23,423 nucleotides of DNA from CAXMST01 sp963790085 (GCA_963790085.1 CAWBNH010000014.1:1-23423); one strand, 5' to 3'; positions 1-7,411 are shown, counted from the first letter of the stretch. Numbers and translations: made by a program. The notes: generated by a model not told the origin, from the letters alone.

Positions 1-36
1 CGGAGCCTCGGCTTCTGGCGTAGCGGCCTCCATCAT
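1..36 (-). CDS. N-terminal fragment of a leftward gene, product unknown
   Basis: Two consecutive ATG codons on the minus strand (complement of 34-36 and 31-33) open a frame that stays open to the window edge. It reads MMEAATPEAEAP, an Ala/Pro/Glu-rich N-terminus. The support is positional: a TAGTCT hexamer lies six bases upstream on the same strand, the arrangement seen before other genes in this window. The piece is only 12 codons, so the product cannot be named. It would be divergent from the VOC gene that starts at 81. It could be chance. Confidence 0.4.
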   Translation of the reverse strand, partial: MMEAATPEAEAP

Positions 37-42
37 CCGTTG

Positions 43-48
43 AGACTA
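43..48 (-). promoter_or_regulatory. Putative -10 box (TAGTCT) of a leaderless promoter
   Basis: Reading the minus strand, TAGTCT is followed by six bases and then ATG at 36. With the start point about seven bases after the hexamer, transcription would begin at the start codon. No convincing -35 box was seen. The call rests on the same hexamer-to-start spacing at four other genes in the window. Confidence 0.4.
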
Positions 49-80
49 GCGGCGAGCCGAGGTGCGAAGATGGCCGGGCT

Positions 81-533
81 GTGAACGCGGCAGAGGTCGT
101 CTCGAAGCTGAGCCACGTGGATCTGGTCGTCGGCTCGCTCGAGCGCAGCCTGCCCTTCTACCGGGGGCTGCTCGGGCCGATCGGCTGGACCGATCACGAC
201 GAGGTCGTCGGCGAGCGCGGCGAGACGATCCAATACCTCTCGGTTCCCGGCTCGGGGGTCTCGGCGATCGGTCTCCGCGAGGCGCTCTCCGATCCGGGCC
301 CGGAGCCCTACGATCGCTACTCGGTCGGCCTGCACCACGTCTGCATCGACGTCCCCAGCCGCGACGCGGTCGACGAGCGGGCCGAGTGGATCGGCGGCAG
401 CGCGGGCGAGCTGCTCTCGCCGCCGACCGAGTACGACTACACCCCCGGTTACTACGCCGTCTTCCTCACCGATCCCGACGGGATCAAGCTCGAGCTGCTG
501 CATCGGCCCACGTACTGGCAGGATTCAGGCTGA
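81..533 (+). CDS. VOC (glyoxalase/bleomycin-resistance fold) family protein
   Basis: This is a 150-residue single-chain protein with the two beta-alpha-beta-beta-beta modules of the vicinal oxygen chelate superfamily. Visible marks are SHVDLVV with His12 and the PFYRGLLG helix in the first module. The second has GLHHVCIDV around His85/His86, and the C-terminal DPDGIKLELLH carries Glu138. These are the usual metal-ligand positions of VOC enzymes. The family includes lyases, dioxygenases, epimerases and resistance proteins, and nothing here fixes the substrate. GTG at 81 is the first plausible start in frame; no good Shine-Dalgarno is visible. Its TGA shares bases with the ATG of the downstream metallophosphoesterase (TGATG), so the two are probably co-transcribed and translationally coupled. 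Confidence 0.85.
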   Translation: MNAAEVVSKLSHVDLVVGSLERSLPFYRGLLGPIGWTDHDEVVGERGETIQYLSVPGSGVSAIGLREALSDPGPEPYDRYSVGLHHVCIDVPSRDAVDERAEWIGGSAGELLSPPTEYDYTPGYYAVFLTDPDGIKLELLHRPTYWQDSG

Positions 534-1129
534 TGAGGATCCTCGCCTTCAGCGACCTGCACTGTGATCGGGATACAGCCGCGCGGCTGGTGGCGGCAAG
601 CGACGACGTCGACCTCGTGGTCGGCGCGGGCGACTTCGCCTCCCAGCATCGCGGCCTCGAGGACACGATCGCAGCCCTCTCCCAGATCGAAACCCCGACG
701 CTGCTCGTTCCGGGCAACAACGAGACCGAGGACGCGCTCCGCTCAGCCTGCGCCGAGTGGGCGGCGGCTCGAGTGCTGCACGGCTCCAGCGCCGAGGTCG
801 ACGGCCGCACCTTCTTCGGCCTCGGCGCCGGGATTCCAACCACCCCCTGGGACTGGAGCTACGACCTGACCGAGGAGCAGGCGGCCGACGAGCTGGCGGG
901 ATGCCCATCCGAGGGGGTTCTGATCGTTCACTCACCACCGTTCGGGCACTGCGACCAGAGCCTGGCCGGCGATCACCTCGGCAGCACGGCGATCGCGGCG
1001 GCGATCGAGAGCCGCGACCTGGAGCTGGCGCTGTGCGGCCACATCCACGAGAGCTGGGGCACCAGCTCGGAGATCGGCGGAACGCGAATCACCAATCTCG
1101 GCCCCGACGGAGCGCTGCTCGAGCTCTGA
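533..1129 (+). CDS. Calcineurin-like metallophosphoesterase
   Basis: This is a 198-residue small phosphoesterase of the calcineurin-like (MPE) superfamily, a two-metal hydrolase of phosphomono- or diesters. The five conserved blocks are in order: SDLH (Asp8, His10), GAGD (Asp34), PGNNE (Asn62, where many relatives have GNHD), VHSPPFG (His133) and CGHIH (His170, His172). Together they supply the expected metal ligands. There is no signal peptide or membrane segment, so it should be cytoplasmic. The frame is open well upstream, but the ATG at 533 is chosen because MRILAFSDLH is the normal family N-terminus. The start overlaps the stop of the VOC gene, which implies coupling. The substrate is unknown. 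Confidence 0.9.
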   Translation: MRILAFSDLHCDRDTAARLVAASDDVDLVVGAGDFASQHRGLEDTIAALSQIETPTLLVPGNNETEDALRSACAEWAAARVLHGSSAEVDGRTFFGLGAGIPTTPWDWSYDLTEEQAADELAGCPSEGVLIVHSPPFGHCDQSLAGDHLGSTAIAAAIESRDLELALCGHIHESWGTSSEIGGTRITNLGPDGALLEL

Positions 1130-1135
1130 TCGCGC

Positions 1136-1141
1136 TAGCGT
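1136..1141 (+). promoter_or_regulatory. Putative -10 box (TAGCGT) upstream of the cupin gene
   Basis: TAGCGT lies just after the phosphoesterase stop. A start point about seven bases downstream would give a leader of roughly 40 bases before the cupin ATG. That leader carries a GGAG ribosome-binding site at 1179-1182. The identical hexamer occurs before the genes starting at 9579 and 9639. No clear -35 box was seen. Confidence 0.4.
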
Positions 1142-1187
1142 CACGATCCAGCCCAAGCAAGGTGCGCAGCGCCGGAACGGAGAATCG

Positions 1188-1565
1188 ATGGCCGACGTAA
1201 CTGTCAAGCGCGAGGATCAGCTCGAGACCTCCTTCGGTGGAGCGTTCAAGCTGCTCCGCCACAGCCTCGGCCTCAGCAGCTTCGGCGTACAGGTCCTGGA
1301 AATGCCGGCGAACGCCGACGGCTACCCCGTCCACGACCACGGCGAGGACGGGCAGGAGGAGTGCGTAGTCGTGCTCGAGGGCAGCGTCGAGCTGACCGCC
1401 GGGGACGAGACACACCTGCTCGAGCCGGGCGTCTACGCGAGGGTCGGCTCAGGTCAGGAGCGCAAGCTGGTTCCCGGCGACGAGGGCGTGCGGGTGCTGA
1501 TCATCGGCGGGATCCCCGGCAAGGCCTACGAGATCTCGCCCTTCAGCCGTCCGGCCGAGGGCTGA
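1188..1565 (+). CDS. Small cupin-domain protein
   Basis: This is a 125-residue single-domain cupin. Cupin motif 1 is visible as GYPVHDHGEDGQEECVVVLEG (residues 45-65), with His49, His51 and Glu57/Glu58 as likely metal ligands. Motif 2 (PGVYARVGSGQERKLV) has the expected Pro-Gly but lacks the usual histidine, so the metal site may be incomplete or the protein may only bind a ligand. It has no signal peptide. ATG at 1188 is well placed behind GGAG with five bases between. It probably has its own promoter, although it follows the VOC/phosphoesterase pair closely. It converges on the secreted-repeat gene with only five bases between the two stop codons. The function is unknown beyond the fold. 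Confidence 0.85.
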   Translation: MADVTVKREDQLETSFGGAFKLLRHSLGLSSFGVQVLEMPANADGYPVHDHGEDGQEECVVVLEGSVELTAGDETHLLEPGVYARVGSGQERKLVPGDEGVRVLIIGGIPGKAYEISPFSRPAEG

Positions 1566-1570
1566 GCGCC

Positions 1571-2083
1571 TCAGCTTGCGGCGGGGGTCTTGCCCCGCCG
1601 GTCGACGACGAACCAGCGACCACCGAACTCGAATACGTCGTTGCAGAGGATCTCTCCCGGCCGGTCGTGCTTGTAGAAGTAGAGCGGGTGGCCCCTGTAG
1701 GTGACCATCTTCGCCCCGCCGCGCCGCCTCGTCGTGCCCAGCTGCCGCTGCGCGAGACCCCGCCCGGCCCGCGGGCGGCCGCGGGTCTTGATCGGCGGCC
1801 AGGCCTTGGCACAGGCTCCGTAGCAGGCCGGCTTCGCGCTCCTCTCCTTCGTGAACAGGTAGGCGACGAGCCCCGAGCGCTTCTCGTGGATCACCTTGCC
1901 GAACCGCGTCTTGCGCAATCTCAGAACGGCGCGCCGCGGGGTCGCCGCGGCCGGTCCCGCCGGCACTGAGACCGACGCCGACGGATCGGCACTCGGTGAG
2001 CGCTGACCGGCGCCGGCCGCAACCGCGACCGCGAGTACCGCCAGCCCCGTCAGGGCGATCGCCAGGCTCAGTCGGCTCAGCAT
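1571..2083 (-). CDS. Secreted protein of the 'secreted repeat' (Lipoprotein_15, PF03640-like) family
   Basis: This is a 170-residue exported protein. Residues 1-26 form a typical signal peptide (MLSRLSLAIALTGLAVLAVA) without a lipobox cysteine, so it is probably secreted and not lipid-anchored. The mature part carries two units of the secreted-repeat family. The first is LVAYLFTKE followed by CYGACAKAWPPI (Cys87, Cys91). The second is YRGHPLYFYKHDRPGE followed by LCNDVFEFGGRWFVVDRRG (Cys147). An Arg-rich basic linker (about 101-125) sits between them. The family is widespread in actinobacteria and of unknown function. The frame extends upstream to 2227 but would then overlap ppk2, and ATG at 2083 begins the signal peptide, so that start is used. 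A TAAGCT at 2104-2109 on the minus strand is a possible -10. Confidence 0.8.
   Translation of the reverse strand: MLSRLSLAIALTGLAVLAVAVAAGAGQRSPSADPSASVSVPAGPAAATPRRAVLRLRKTRFGKVIHEKRSGLVAYLFTKERSAKPACYGACAKAWPPIKTRGRPRAGRGLAQRQLGTTRRRGGAKMVTYRGHPLYFYKHDRPGEILCNDVFEFGGRWFVVDRRGKTPAAS
1579..1600. terminator. Possible terminator hairpin between convergent genes
   Basis: A perfect 8-bp stem (CGGCGGGG with CCCCGCCG) encloses a six-base loop. It starts 14 bases after the cupin stop and lies inside the last codons of the convergent leftward gene. There is no T-run on either side, so it is not a classical intrinsic terminator. Part of the symmetry may come from the coding sequence (Arg-Arg-Gly-Lys). 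Confidence 0.35.
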
Positions 2084-2192
2084 CGGAGGAGCTTCGCGGC
2101 CCGAGCTTACGACGCGATGAACGGCACCGGCTTGCGTCTCCGGCGCCGAACCGCAAGGATCCCGCCCAGCTGAGAACGACGAAGGGAGAACG

Positions 2193-3047
2193 ATGCCAGC
2201 CGCCAACGGCGCCGGCGCGACGGACAAGAAGCTGCCGAGGAAGCTCTACGAGAAGGAGCTGCTGCGCCTGCAGACCGAGCTGGTCGTGATGGCGGACTGG
2301 GTGAAGCGCGAGGGTGCGCGAGTGGCACTCGTCTTCGAGGGCCGCGACGCCGCCGGCAAGGGCGGCGTGATCAAGCGGATCACCGAGTACGTCTCTCCGC
2401 GAATCGCCCGCGTCGTCGCGCTGCCCGCTCCGACCGAGCGCGAGCGGACCCAGTGGTACTTCCAGCGCTACGTAGCCCACCTGCCCGCCGCCGGAGAGAT
2501 CGCGATCTTCGACCGCTCCTGGTACAACCGGGCCGGGGTCGAGAAGGTGATGGGCTTCTGCACGCCCGATGAGCACCGCCGCTTCCTCCACCAGGCGCCG
2601 ATCTTCGAGCGGATGTTGGTCGACGACGGGATCATCCTGATCAAGTACTGGTTCAGCGTCTCCGACGCGGAGCAGGAGCGGCGGTTCAAGTCACGGATCG
2701 CGGATCCGCTGAAGCAGTGGAAGCTCTCGCCGATGGATCTCGAGTCGCAGAGCAAGTGGGCCGACTACTCGCGCGCCAAGGACGAGATGTTCGTCCACAC
2801 GGACATCCACGAGTGCCCTTGGCACGTGGTCGAATCCGACATCAAGCGCAACGCGAGGATCAACTGCATCAGCCATCTGGTCACCGCGATCCCATACGAG
2901 CGGGGCGCGGAGCGGGTGATCGAGCTGCCGAAGCGACAGAGCGATCGGGGCTACATCAGGCCGCCGCGGGACACGAATACCTACGTGCCGGACGCGGCCG
3001 CGGCACTGATGGCGGCGAAGCAGGCCGCGAAGAAGTCGAAGTCCTGA
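2193..3047 (+). CDS. ppk2: Polyphosphate kinase 2, class I
   Basis: This is a 284-residue PPK2, which transfers phosphate between polyphosphate and nucleoside diphosphates in the cytoplasm. Class I enzymes mainly make NTP from NDP and polyphosphate. The Walker A is EGRDAAGKGG (Lys56), the Walker B region is IAIFDRSWYNRAG (Asp107), and the lid segment is rich in Arg/Lys (QERRFKSR, KQWKLSPMD). The C-terminal IPYE and a basic Lys-rich tail are as usual for the class. Length matches single-domain PPK2. ATG at 2193 follows GGGAG with four bases between. It is divergent from the secreted-repeat gene, with 109 bases between the two starts. It may serve phosphate/energy storage, but no phosphate-transport genes are adjacent. 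Confidence 0.93.
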   Translation: MPAANGAGATDKKLPRKLYEKELLRLQTELVVMADWVKREGARVALVFEGRDAAGKGGVIKRITEYVSPRIARVVALPAPTERERTQWYFQRYVAHLPAAGEIAIFDRSWYNRAGVEKVMGFCTPDEHRRFLHQAPIFERMLVDDGIILIKYWFSVSDAEQERRFKSRIADPLKQWKLSPMDLESQSKWADYSRAKDEMFVHTDIHECPWHVVESDIKRNARINCISHLVTAIPYERGAERVIELPKRQSDRGYIRPPRDTNTYVPDAAAALMAAKQAAKKSKS

Positions 3048-3087
3048 GCGCTCGGCCGGTCGCTGCGGATCACGCCCCGCCCGGCGC

Positions 3088-3093
3088 TAGATT
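3088..3093 (+). promoter_or_regulatory. Putative -10 box (TAGATT) of a leaderless promoter
   Basis: TAGATT is followed by GGCGCG and then the ATG at 3100. The six-base spacing puts the expected start point at the start codon. No Shine-Dalgarno is present in the gap, consistent with a leaderless transcript. A -35 box was not recognised. Confidence 0.5.
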
Positions 3094-3099
3094 GGCGCG

Positions 3100-4413
3100 A
3101 TGAGTCCGCGGCTCGGCATTCCCCGGCTCCCGGTCGGGCCGGATCCGCTGCGTCGGATCAAGGTCCCCGGCGACCTGGAGCCGATCACGACCACGGGCGC
3201 GGAGGCAGACCCCGCCGAGGGCGGCATCGATCGGGACGCGGTCGAACGGATCTGGGCGAGCGTCGAGAACCTGTTTCGCAGCGGCGTCCACCCGGCGATC
3301 AGCCTCTGCGTCCGCCGCGAGGGTGCCGTCGTCGTCGATCGCGCGATCGGCTGGGCCAGGGGCGTCGGGCCGGACGAGCCCGACGACGCCGCACCGGTGC
3401 TCAACACGCCCGAGACGCCACACGTGATCTTCAGCGCTTCGAAGGCGCTGACGGCGTCGCTCGCTCACCTGCTCGATCAGCAGGGCAAGATCCACATCGG
3501 CGACCGGGTTGCGGACTACATCCCCGAGTACGCCAAGCACGGCAAGGACGCGATCACGATCGGGCACGTCCTCTCCCATCGCGGCGGCGTTCCGAACCTC
3601 CCGGGCGAGGCGTTCAAGCTCGAGAACGTCGACGACCGAGAGGCGATCCTCGAGATCCTGGTCGAGGCGAAGCCGCAGTCGCGGGCCGGCTCCTCGCTCG
3701 CCTACCACGCGATCTCCGGCGGCTACATCATCGGCGAGATCGTCCACCGGGTCACCGGGAAATCGATCCGCGAGGTTCTGGCCGAGGAGATCCTCGACCC
3801 GCTCGACTTCCGCTGGACCAACTACGGCGTCGCCGCAGCCGACGTCGATGCGGTCGCGCGCAGCCACTGCACCGGGCCGCCACTGCTGCCGCCTTTCTCG
3901 AGCCTGCTCAAGCGGGCGCTCGGGGTGTCGGTCGGCGACGCCGCCCGGCTCGCGAACGAGCCCGAGTTCCTGACCTCGGTGATCCCGGCGGCGAGCACCG
4001 TGACGACCGCGAACGAGCTGTCGCGTTTCTTCGAGCTGCTGCGCTGCGGCGGCGAGCTCGACGGCAAGCGGATCTTCGAGAGGCGAACGCTGCGAAGGGC
4101 GCTGACCGAGCAGTCCTACATGGAGATCGACTACAGCCTCGGCTTTCCGACCCGATTCAGCCTCGGGATGATGCTCGGCGCTCGCGTTCTCAGCCTCTAC
4201 GGGCCCGACACCGAACACGCCTTCGGCCACCTCGGGTTCACCAACATCATCGGCTGGGCCGATCCTGAGCGGGCGCTCTCGGCCGCGGTGATCACGTCCG
4301 GCAAGCCGGTCCTGTACCCGGAGCTGCCCGCGTTCTTCGCGATCATGCGGAAGATCGGCCGCGTCTCGCCGAAGGTCCCGGTCGACTCGACGGCGCTCGC
4401 ACCCTCGCAGTAG
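3100..4413 (+). CDS. Serine hydrolase of the beta-lactamase/esterase (class C-like) family
   Basis: This is a 437-residue serine hydrolase of the class C beta-lactamase/DD-peptidase/EstB fold. The nucleophile motif is FSASK (Ser112-x-x-Lys115). The second motif is Tyr202-His-Ala where true class C enzymes have Tyr-x-Asn. The third is GHLG (His377-x-Gly379) in place of Lys-Thr-Gly. These substitutions are typical of the esterase-like members, so an esterase or peptide hydrolase is more likely than an antibiotic-degrading enzyme. No signal peptide is seen; the N-terminus is Pro-rich, so it may be cytoplasmic. It starts directly behind a -10-like box with no ribosome-binding site. It is followed by the operator of the two-component system but is probably not part of that operon. 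Confidence 0.85.
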   Translation: MSPRLGIPRLPVGPDPLRRIKVPGDLEPITTTGAEADPAEGGIDRDAVERIWASVENLFRSGVHPAISLCVRREGAVVVDRAIGWARGVGPDEPDDAAPVLNTPETPHVIFSASKALTASLAHLLDQQGKIHIGDRVADYIPEYAKHGKDAITIGHVLSHRGGVPNLPGEAFKLENVDDREAILEILVEAKPQSRAGSSLAYHAISGGYIIGEIVHRVTGKSIREVLAEEILDPLDFRWTNYGVAAADVDAVARSHCTGPPLLPPFSSLLKRALGVSVGDAARLANEPEFLTSVIPAASTVTTANELSRFFELLRCGGELDGKRIFERRTLRRALTEQSYMEIDYSLGFPTRFSLGMMLGARVLSLYGPDTEHAFGHLGFTNIIGWADPERALSAAVITSGKPVLYPELPAFFAIMRKIGRVSPKVPVDSTALAPSQ

Positions 4414-4433
4414 AGCCCTGAGTCGACGCGGGG

Positions 4434-4454
4434 GCTCTCATCCTGCTCTCATCC
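4434..4454 (+). promoter_or_regulatory. Tandem-repeat operator, probable response-regulator site (autoregulation)
   Basis: GCTCTCATCC occurs twice in perfect direct repeat (4434-4443 and 4445-4454), an 11-bp period. OmpR-family regulators bind tandem direct repeats with about one helical turn between them; PhoP of mycobacteria, for example, uses 7-mers spaced by four bases. The site ends 20 bases before the regulator start. A near-copy stands before the lipoprotein gene (6521-6541), which supports a real cis element. Confidence 0.65.
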
Positions 4455-4474
4455 AAGGGGAAGAGGCTGCGGCG

Positions 4475-5146
4475 ATGAAGGTCCTGATAGTCGAAGACGA
4501 GCCGAAGATGGCGGCGCTGATCCGCCGCGGGTTGGTCGACGAGGGCGCCACCGCCGACGTCGCCCCCACCGGCGAGGAGGCGCTCGTGATGGCCGGGGTG
4601 ACTCCGTACGACGTGATCGTGCTCGACGTGATGCTCCCGGGAATCGACGGCTTCGAGACCTGCGGGCGGCTGCGCCGGGACAGCGTCTGGGCACCGGTGT
4701 TGATGCTGACCGCGCGCGACGCGGTCGAGGATCGGGTCGCCGGGCTCGACCACGGCGCCGACGACTACCTGACCAAGCCGTTCTCGTTCGCCGAGTTGAT
4801 GGCGCGACTGCGGGCGCTCGCGCGGCGCGGCGCGCACGAGCGGCCGACGGTGCTCGCGGTCGGCGACCTGCGCCTCGATCCAGCCGCGCGGCGCGTCTGG
4901 CGGGGCAAGGATGAGCTCTCGCTCTCGGCCAAGGAGTTCGCGCTGCTCGAGGTCTTCATGCGCCGGCCGGGCGCGGTCCTCTCACGCTTCGACCTGCTCG
5001 AGCGCGCCTGGGAGTACGACTACGAGAACCGTTCGAACGTCGTTGACGTCTACGTCCGCTACCTGCGACAGAAGATCGACCGGCCGTTCGGGACCGACTC
5101 ACTGGAGACGATCCGCGGGGCCGGATACAGGCTCCGGGCAGAATGA
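4475..5146 (+). CDS. OmpR/PhoB-family response regulator
   Basis: This is a 223-residue transcription regulator. The receiver domain (about 1-115) has the acidic pair Glu7/Asp8, phospho-acceptor Asp51 in VIVLDVMLPG, switch residue Thr79 and Lys101 in LTKPF. The C-terminal winged-helix (about 125-222) shows the standard LSAKEFALLEVFMRRPG, the LLERAW recognition region, SNVVDVYVRYLRQKID and the terminal ETIRGAGYRL. It should bind DNA as a dimer when phosphorylated by the kinase encoded next. The ATG at 4475 is preceded by an A/G-rich stretch (AAGGGGAAGAGG). The stop overlaps the kinase start (ATGA). The tandem repeat at 4434-4454 implies that it controls its own operon. Confidence 0.95.
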   Translation: MKVLIVEDEPKMAALIRRGLVDEGATADVAPTGEEALVMAGVTPYDVIVLDVMLPGIDGFETCGRLRRDSVWAPVLMLTARDAVEDRVAGLDHGADDYLTKPFSFAELMARLRALARRGAHERPTVLAVGDLRLDPAARRVWRGKDELSLSAKEFALLEVFMRRPGAVLSRFDLLERAWEYDYENRSNVVDVYVRYLRQKIDRPFGTDSLETIRGAGYRLRAE

Positions 5147-6552
5147 GCCGGCTCCGCCGCCTCTCGATCCGGGCCCGGCTGACGATCGCTTTCTCGGTCG
5201 CGCTGATGCTGGTCCTCGTCGCGGCCGCCGTGTTCGTCTACGTCCGGGTCGATTCGGCGCTCACGGAGTCGGCCGACGAGTCGCTGCAGGCGCGGATCGC
5301 GGCGCTGCGCGGGGTCGTCGCCGGCACCCCCCCGGGATCAGCTCCGAAGCTGCGGACGGCCCTCGACTCCGAGGACAACTTCTCGCAGATCCTCGATCAG
5401 GATGGGCGGCTGCTCTCGTCGACCCTGCCGCCGGGCTCGGGGACCGCCCTCGATCCGCAGCAGGCCGAGCAAGCTGCTCAGGGCGCGCTGCTGCTGCCGA
5501 CCGTGTCGATCGCGGGAGTCGACGGCGACGCCCGGGTGCTCGCCGGGCCTGCGAACGATCGCGCGCTGGTCGTGGTCGCCGGCTCCGCCAACCAGGATCG
5601 CTCCGAGACCCTGTCGCGGATGACGGCCGCGTTTGCGGTCGGCGCCCCGATCGCGCTCCTGCTCGCCGCCGGAGCGGGCTACCTGCTTGCCCGCCGCGCC
5701 CTGCTGCCGGTCGAAGCGATGCGAGCGCGCGCCGACGGGATCAGCGGCGAGGGCGGCGAGGAGCGGCTGCCACTGCCGGCCGCTGATGACGAGCTCCGCG
5801 CCCTGGCCGTCACCCTGAACTCGATGCTCGAGCGACTGGAGGCTGCGCTCGAGCGCGAGAAGGCCTTCGTCGCCGACGCCAGCCATGAGCTGCGGACCCC
5901 GCTGTCGGTGCTCAAGGCGGAGCTCGAGCTGGCCGACCACGGCGCCCGCAGCCCCGACGAGCTGCAAGCCGCGATCCGCTCGGCGCTGGGCGAGGTCGAC
6001 AGGCTCGCCCGGCTGGCCGACGACCTGCTGATCGCCGCCCGGGCGGACCGCGGCCAGATCCCGATCAGACGGGAGCCGATCGAGGTCGAGCGGCTGCTCG
6101 CCAGGGTGATCGACCGCTTCGACCGGCAGGCGGCGGACGGCGGACGGCGGATCGAGCTCTCGGCTGATCCCGAGCTGCGCGCGGCGATCGACCCGCTGCG
6201 GGCCGAGCAGGCGGTCGGCAACCTGATCGACAACGCCCTGCGTCACGGATCGGGCACGGTCACCGTGGCGGCCCGAATCGAGAGCGACCGCGAGCTGCTG
6301 ATCGAGGTCGGCGACCAGGGAGCCGGCTTCCCCCCCGGCTTCCGGGAGCGCGCCTTCGAGCGGTTCAGCCGCGCCGATACCGGACGGACCACCGGCGGTG
6401 CCGGTCTCGGCCTCTCGATCGTCGCGGCGATCGCCCGCGCGCACGGCGGCGGCGCCGAGATCGTCCCCGGCCCACCCCCGCTGGTGCGGATCAGCTTCGC
6501 CGAAGCCGCCGAGAGCGACGGCTCTCATCGGGCTCTCACTCAGCCTGCGTAG
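5143..6552 (+). CDS. Two-component sensor histidine kinase (HAMP, HisKA, HATPase_c)
   Basis: This is a 469-residue membrane kinase, partner of the preceding regulator. TM1 spans about 13-35 and TM2 about 162-187. Between them is an extracytoplasmic sensor of about 125 residues with no recognised domain. A HAMP linker follows (about 185-238). The dimerisation/phospho-acceptor helix is FVADASHELRTPLS with His248. The ATP-binding domain shows the N box (GNLIDNALRHG, Asn360/Asn364), the G1 box DQGAGFP, the F box FERFSR and the G2 box GGAGLGLSIV. All catalytic blocks are intact. The start codon overlaps the regulator stop by ATGA, so expression is coupled. The last codons carry the second copy of the tandem repeat. 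The signal sensed is unknown. Confidence 0.95.
   Translation: MSRLRRLSIRARLTIAFSVALMLVLVAAAVFVYVRVDSALTESADESLQARIAALRGVVAGTPPGSAPKLRTALDSEDNFSQILDQDGRLLSSTLPPGSGTALDPQQAEQAAQGALLLPTVSIAGVDGDARVLAGPANDRALVVVAGSANQDRSETLSRMTAAFAVGAPIALLLAAGAGYLLARRALLPVEAMRARADGISGEGGEERLPLPAADDELRALAVTLNSMLERLEAALEREKAFVADASHELRTPLSVLKAELELADHGARSPDELQAAIRSALGEVDRLARLADDLLIAARADRGQIPIRREPIEVERLLARVIDRFDRQAADGGRRIELSADPELRAAIDPLRAEQAVGNLIDNALRHGSGTVTVAARIESDRELLIEVGDQGAGFPPGFRERAFERFSRADTGRTTGGAGLGLSIVAAIARAHGGGAEIVPGPPPLVRISFAEAAESDGSHRALTQPA
6521..6541 (+). promoter_or_regulatory. Second tandem-repeat operator, upstream of the lipoprotein gene
   Basis: GCTCTCATCG (6521-6530) and GCTCTCACTC (6532-6541) repeat with the same 11-bp period as the operator at 4434-4454. 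The site lies inside the 3' end of the kinase gene, about 70-90 bases before the lipoprotein start. The likely meaning is direct control of the lipoprotein by the response regulator, separately from read-through of the operon. Confidence 0.6.
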
Positions 6553-6607
6553 ACGTTCAGGCCAGCTGGATCAACGGCCGCCTGACGGCCCTGACGAAGG
6601 AGTGATG

Positions 6608-7387
6608 ATGAACCGACGATCGAAGCTGAAGCCCGGCGCCGCGCTGCTGCTGATCGCCGCCTCCGTGGGTCTCGCGGCCTGCGGCGGGGACGAGGCCACG
6701 GCGATGGTCGAGTCCGTCGATCCGTCCGCGGAACTGCCACAGGGCAGCGAGCCGGTCTCGCTTGACCCGGCCGATTTCACGACCGAGATCGACAATCCGT
6801 GGTGGCCGATGAGCCCCGGCAGCAGGTGGGTCTACGAGGAGACCAACGTCAAGGGCGAGAGTCAGAGGGTCGTCGTCGAGGTGACCGACAAGACGAAGAC
6901 GATCGCCAACGGCGTCGAGGCGCGAGTCGTGCGAGATGTGGTCACGGCCGGCGGTGAGCCGATCGAGATCACCGACGATTGGTACGCGCAGGATTCAGCC
7001 GGCAACGTCTGGTACCTGGGCGAGGACACCGCTGAGTACAGGAACGGCAAGGTGACGAGCCGGCAGGGTGCCTTCGAGGCCGGCGTCGACGGCGCCGAGG
7101 CCGGGATCGCGATGCCCGCGGATCCGCAGCCCGGCATGGACTACCGGCAGGAGTACTACGCGGGAGAGGCCGAGGACCGGGCCGGGGTGATCACGGTCGG
7201 CCAGGAGCAGGTCGAGGTGCCGTTCGGGTTCTTCGACGATGTCGTCATGACCCGGGACCTGGTCCCGACCGAGCCGAAGGTGCAGGAGCTGAAGTTCTAC
7301 GCCCGCGACGTCGGGCCGGTGCTCAGCGTGCACACCGACGGCGACGGCGGCCGCGGCACGCTGGTCAACTACACCGCCGGGGGCTGA
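6608..7387 (+). CDS. Lipoprotein of unknown function linked to the two-component system
   Basis: This is a 259-residue exported lipoprotein. The signal peptide (about 1-24) ends in a clear lipobox, VGLAAC, with Cys25 as the lipidated residue, so the protein is tethered to the outer face of the membrane. The mature part has a recognisable conserved style: DNPWWPMSPGSRWVYE, then alternating beta-strands with TDKTKTI, DDWYAQDSAGNVWYLGED, MPADPQPGMDYRQEYY and a Glu/Asp-rich middle. I recall similar uncharacterised proteins in other bacteria but no assigned function. Two ATGs are in frame (6605, 6608). The second is chosen because AAGGAG at 6597-6602 then has five bases of spacing. It follows the kinase by 55 bases and has its own copy of the tandem operator, so it is probably a target, and perhaps a sensor partner, of the system. 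Confidence 0.85.
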   Translation: MNRRSKLKPGAALLLIAASVGLAACGGDEATAMVESVDPSAELPQGSEPVSLDPADFTTEIDNPWWPMSPGSRWVYEETNVKGESQRVVVEVTDKTKTIANGVEARVVRDVVTAGGEPIEITDDWYAQDSAGNVWYLGEDTAEYRNGKVTSRQGAFEAGVDGAEAGIAMPADPQPGMDYRQEYYAGEAEDRAGVITVGQEQVEVPFGFFDDVVMTRDLVPTEPKVQELKFYARDVGPVLSVHTDGDGGRGTLVNYTAGG

Positions 7388-7411
7388 GACCGGCCCACCG
7401 GGACGATCGAG

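Noticed and set aside
2084..2227. Upstream extension of the secreted-repeat gene on the minus strand
   Set aside because: It would overlap the ppk2 start and place 48 residues before a textbook signal peptide beginning at ATG 2083.
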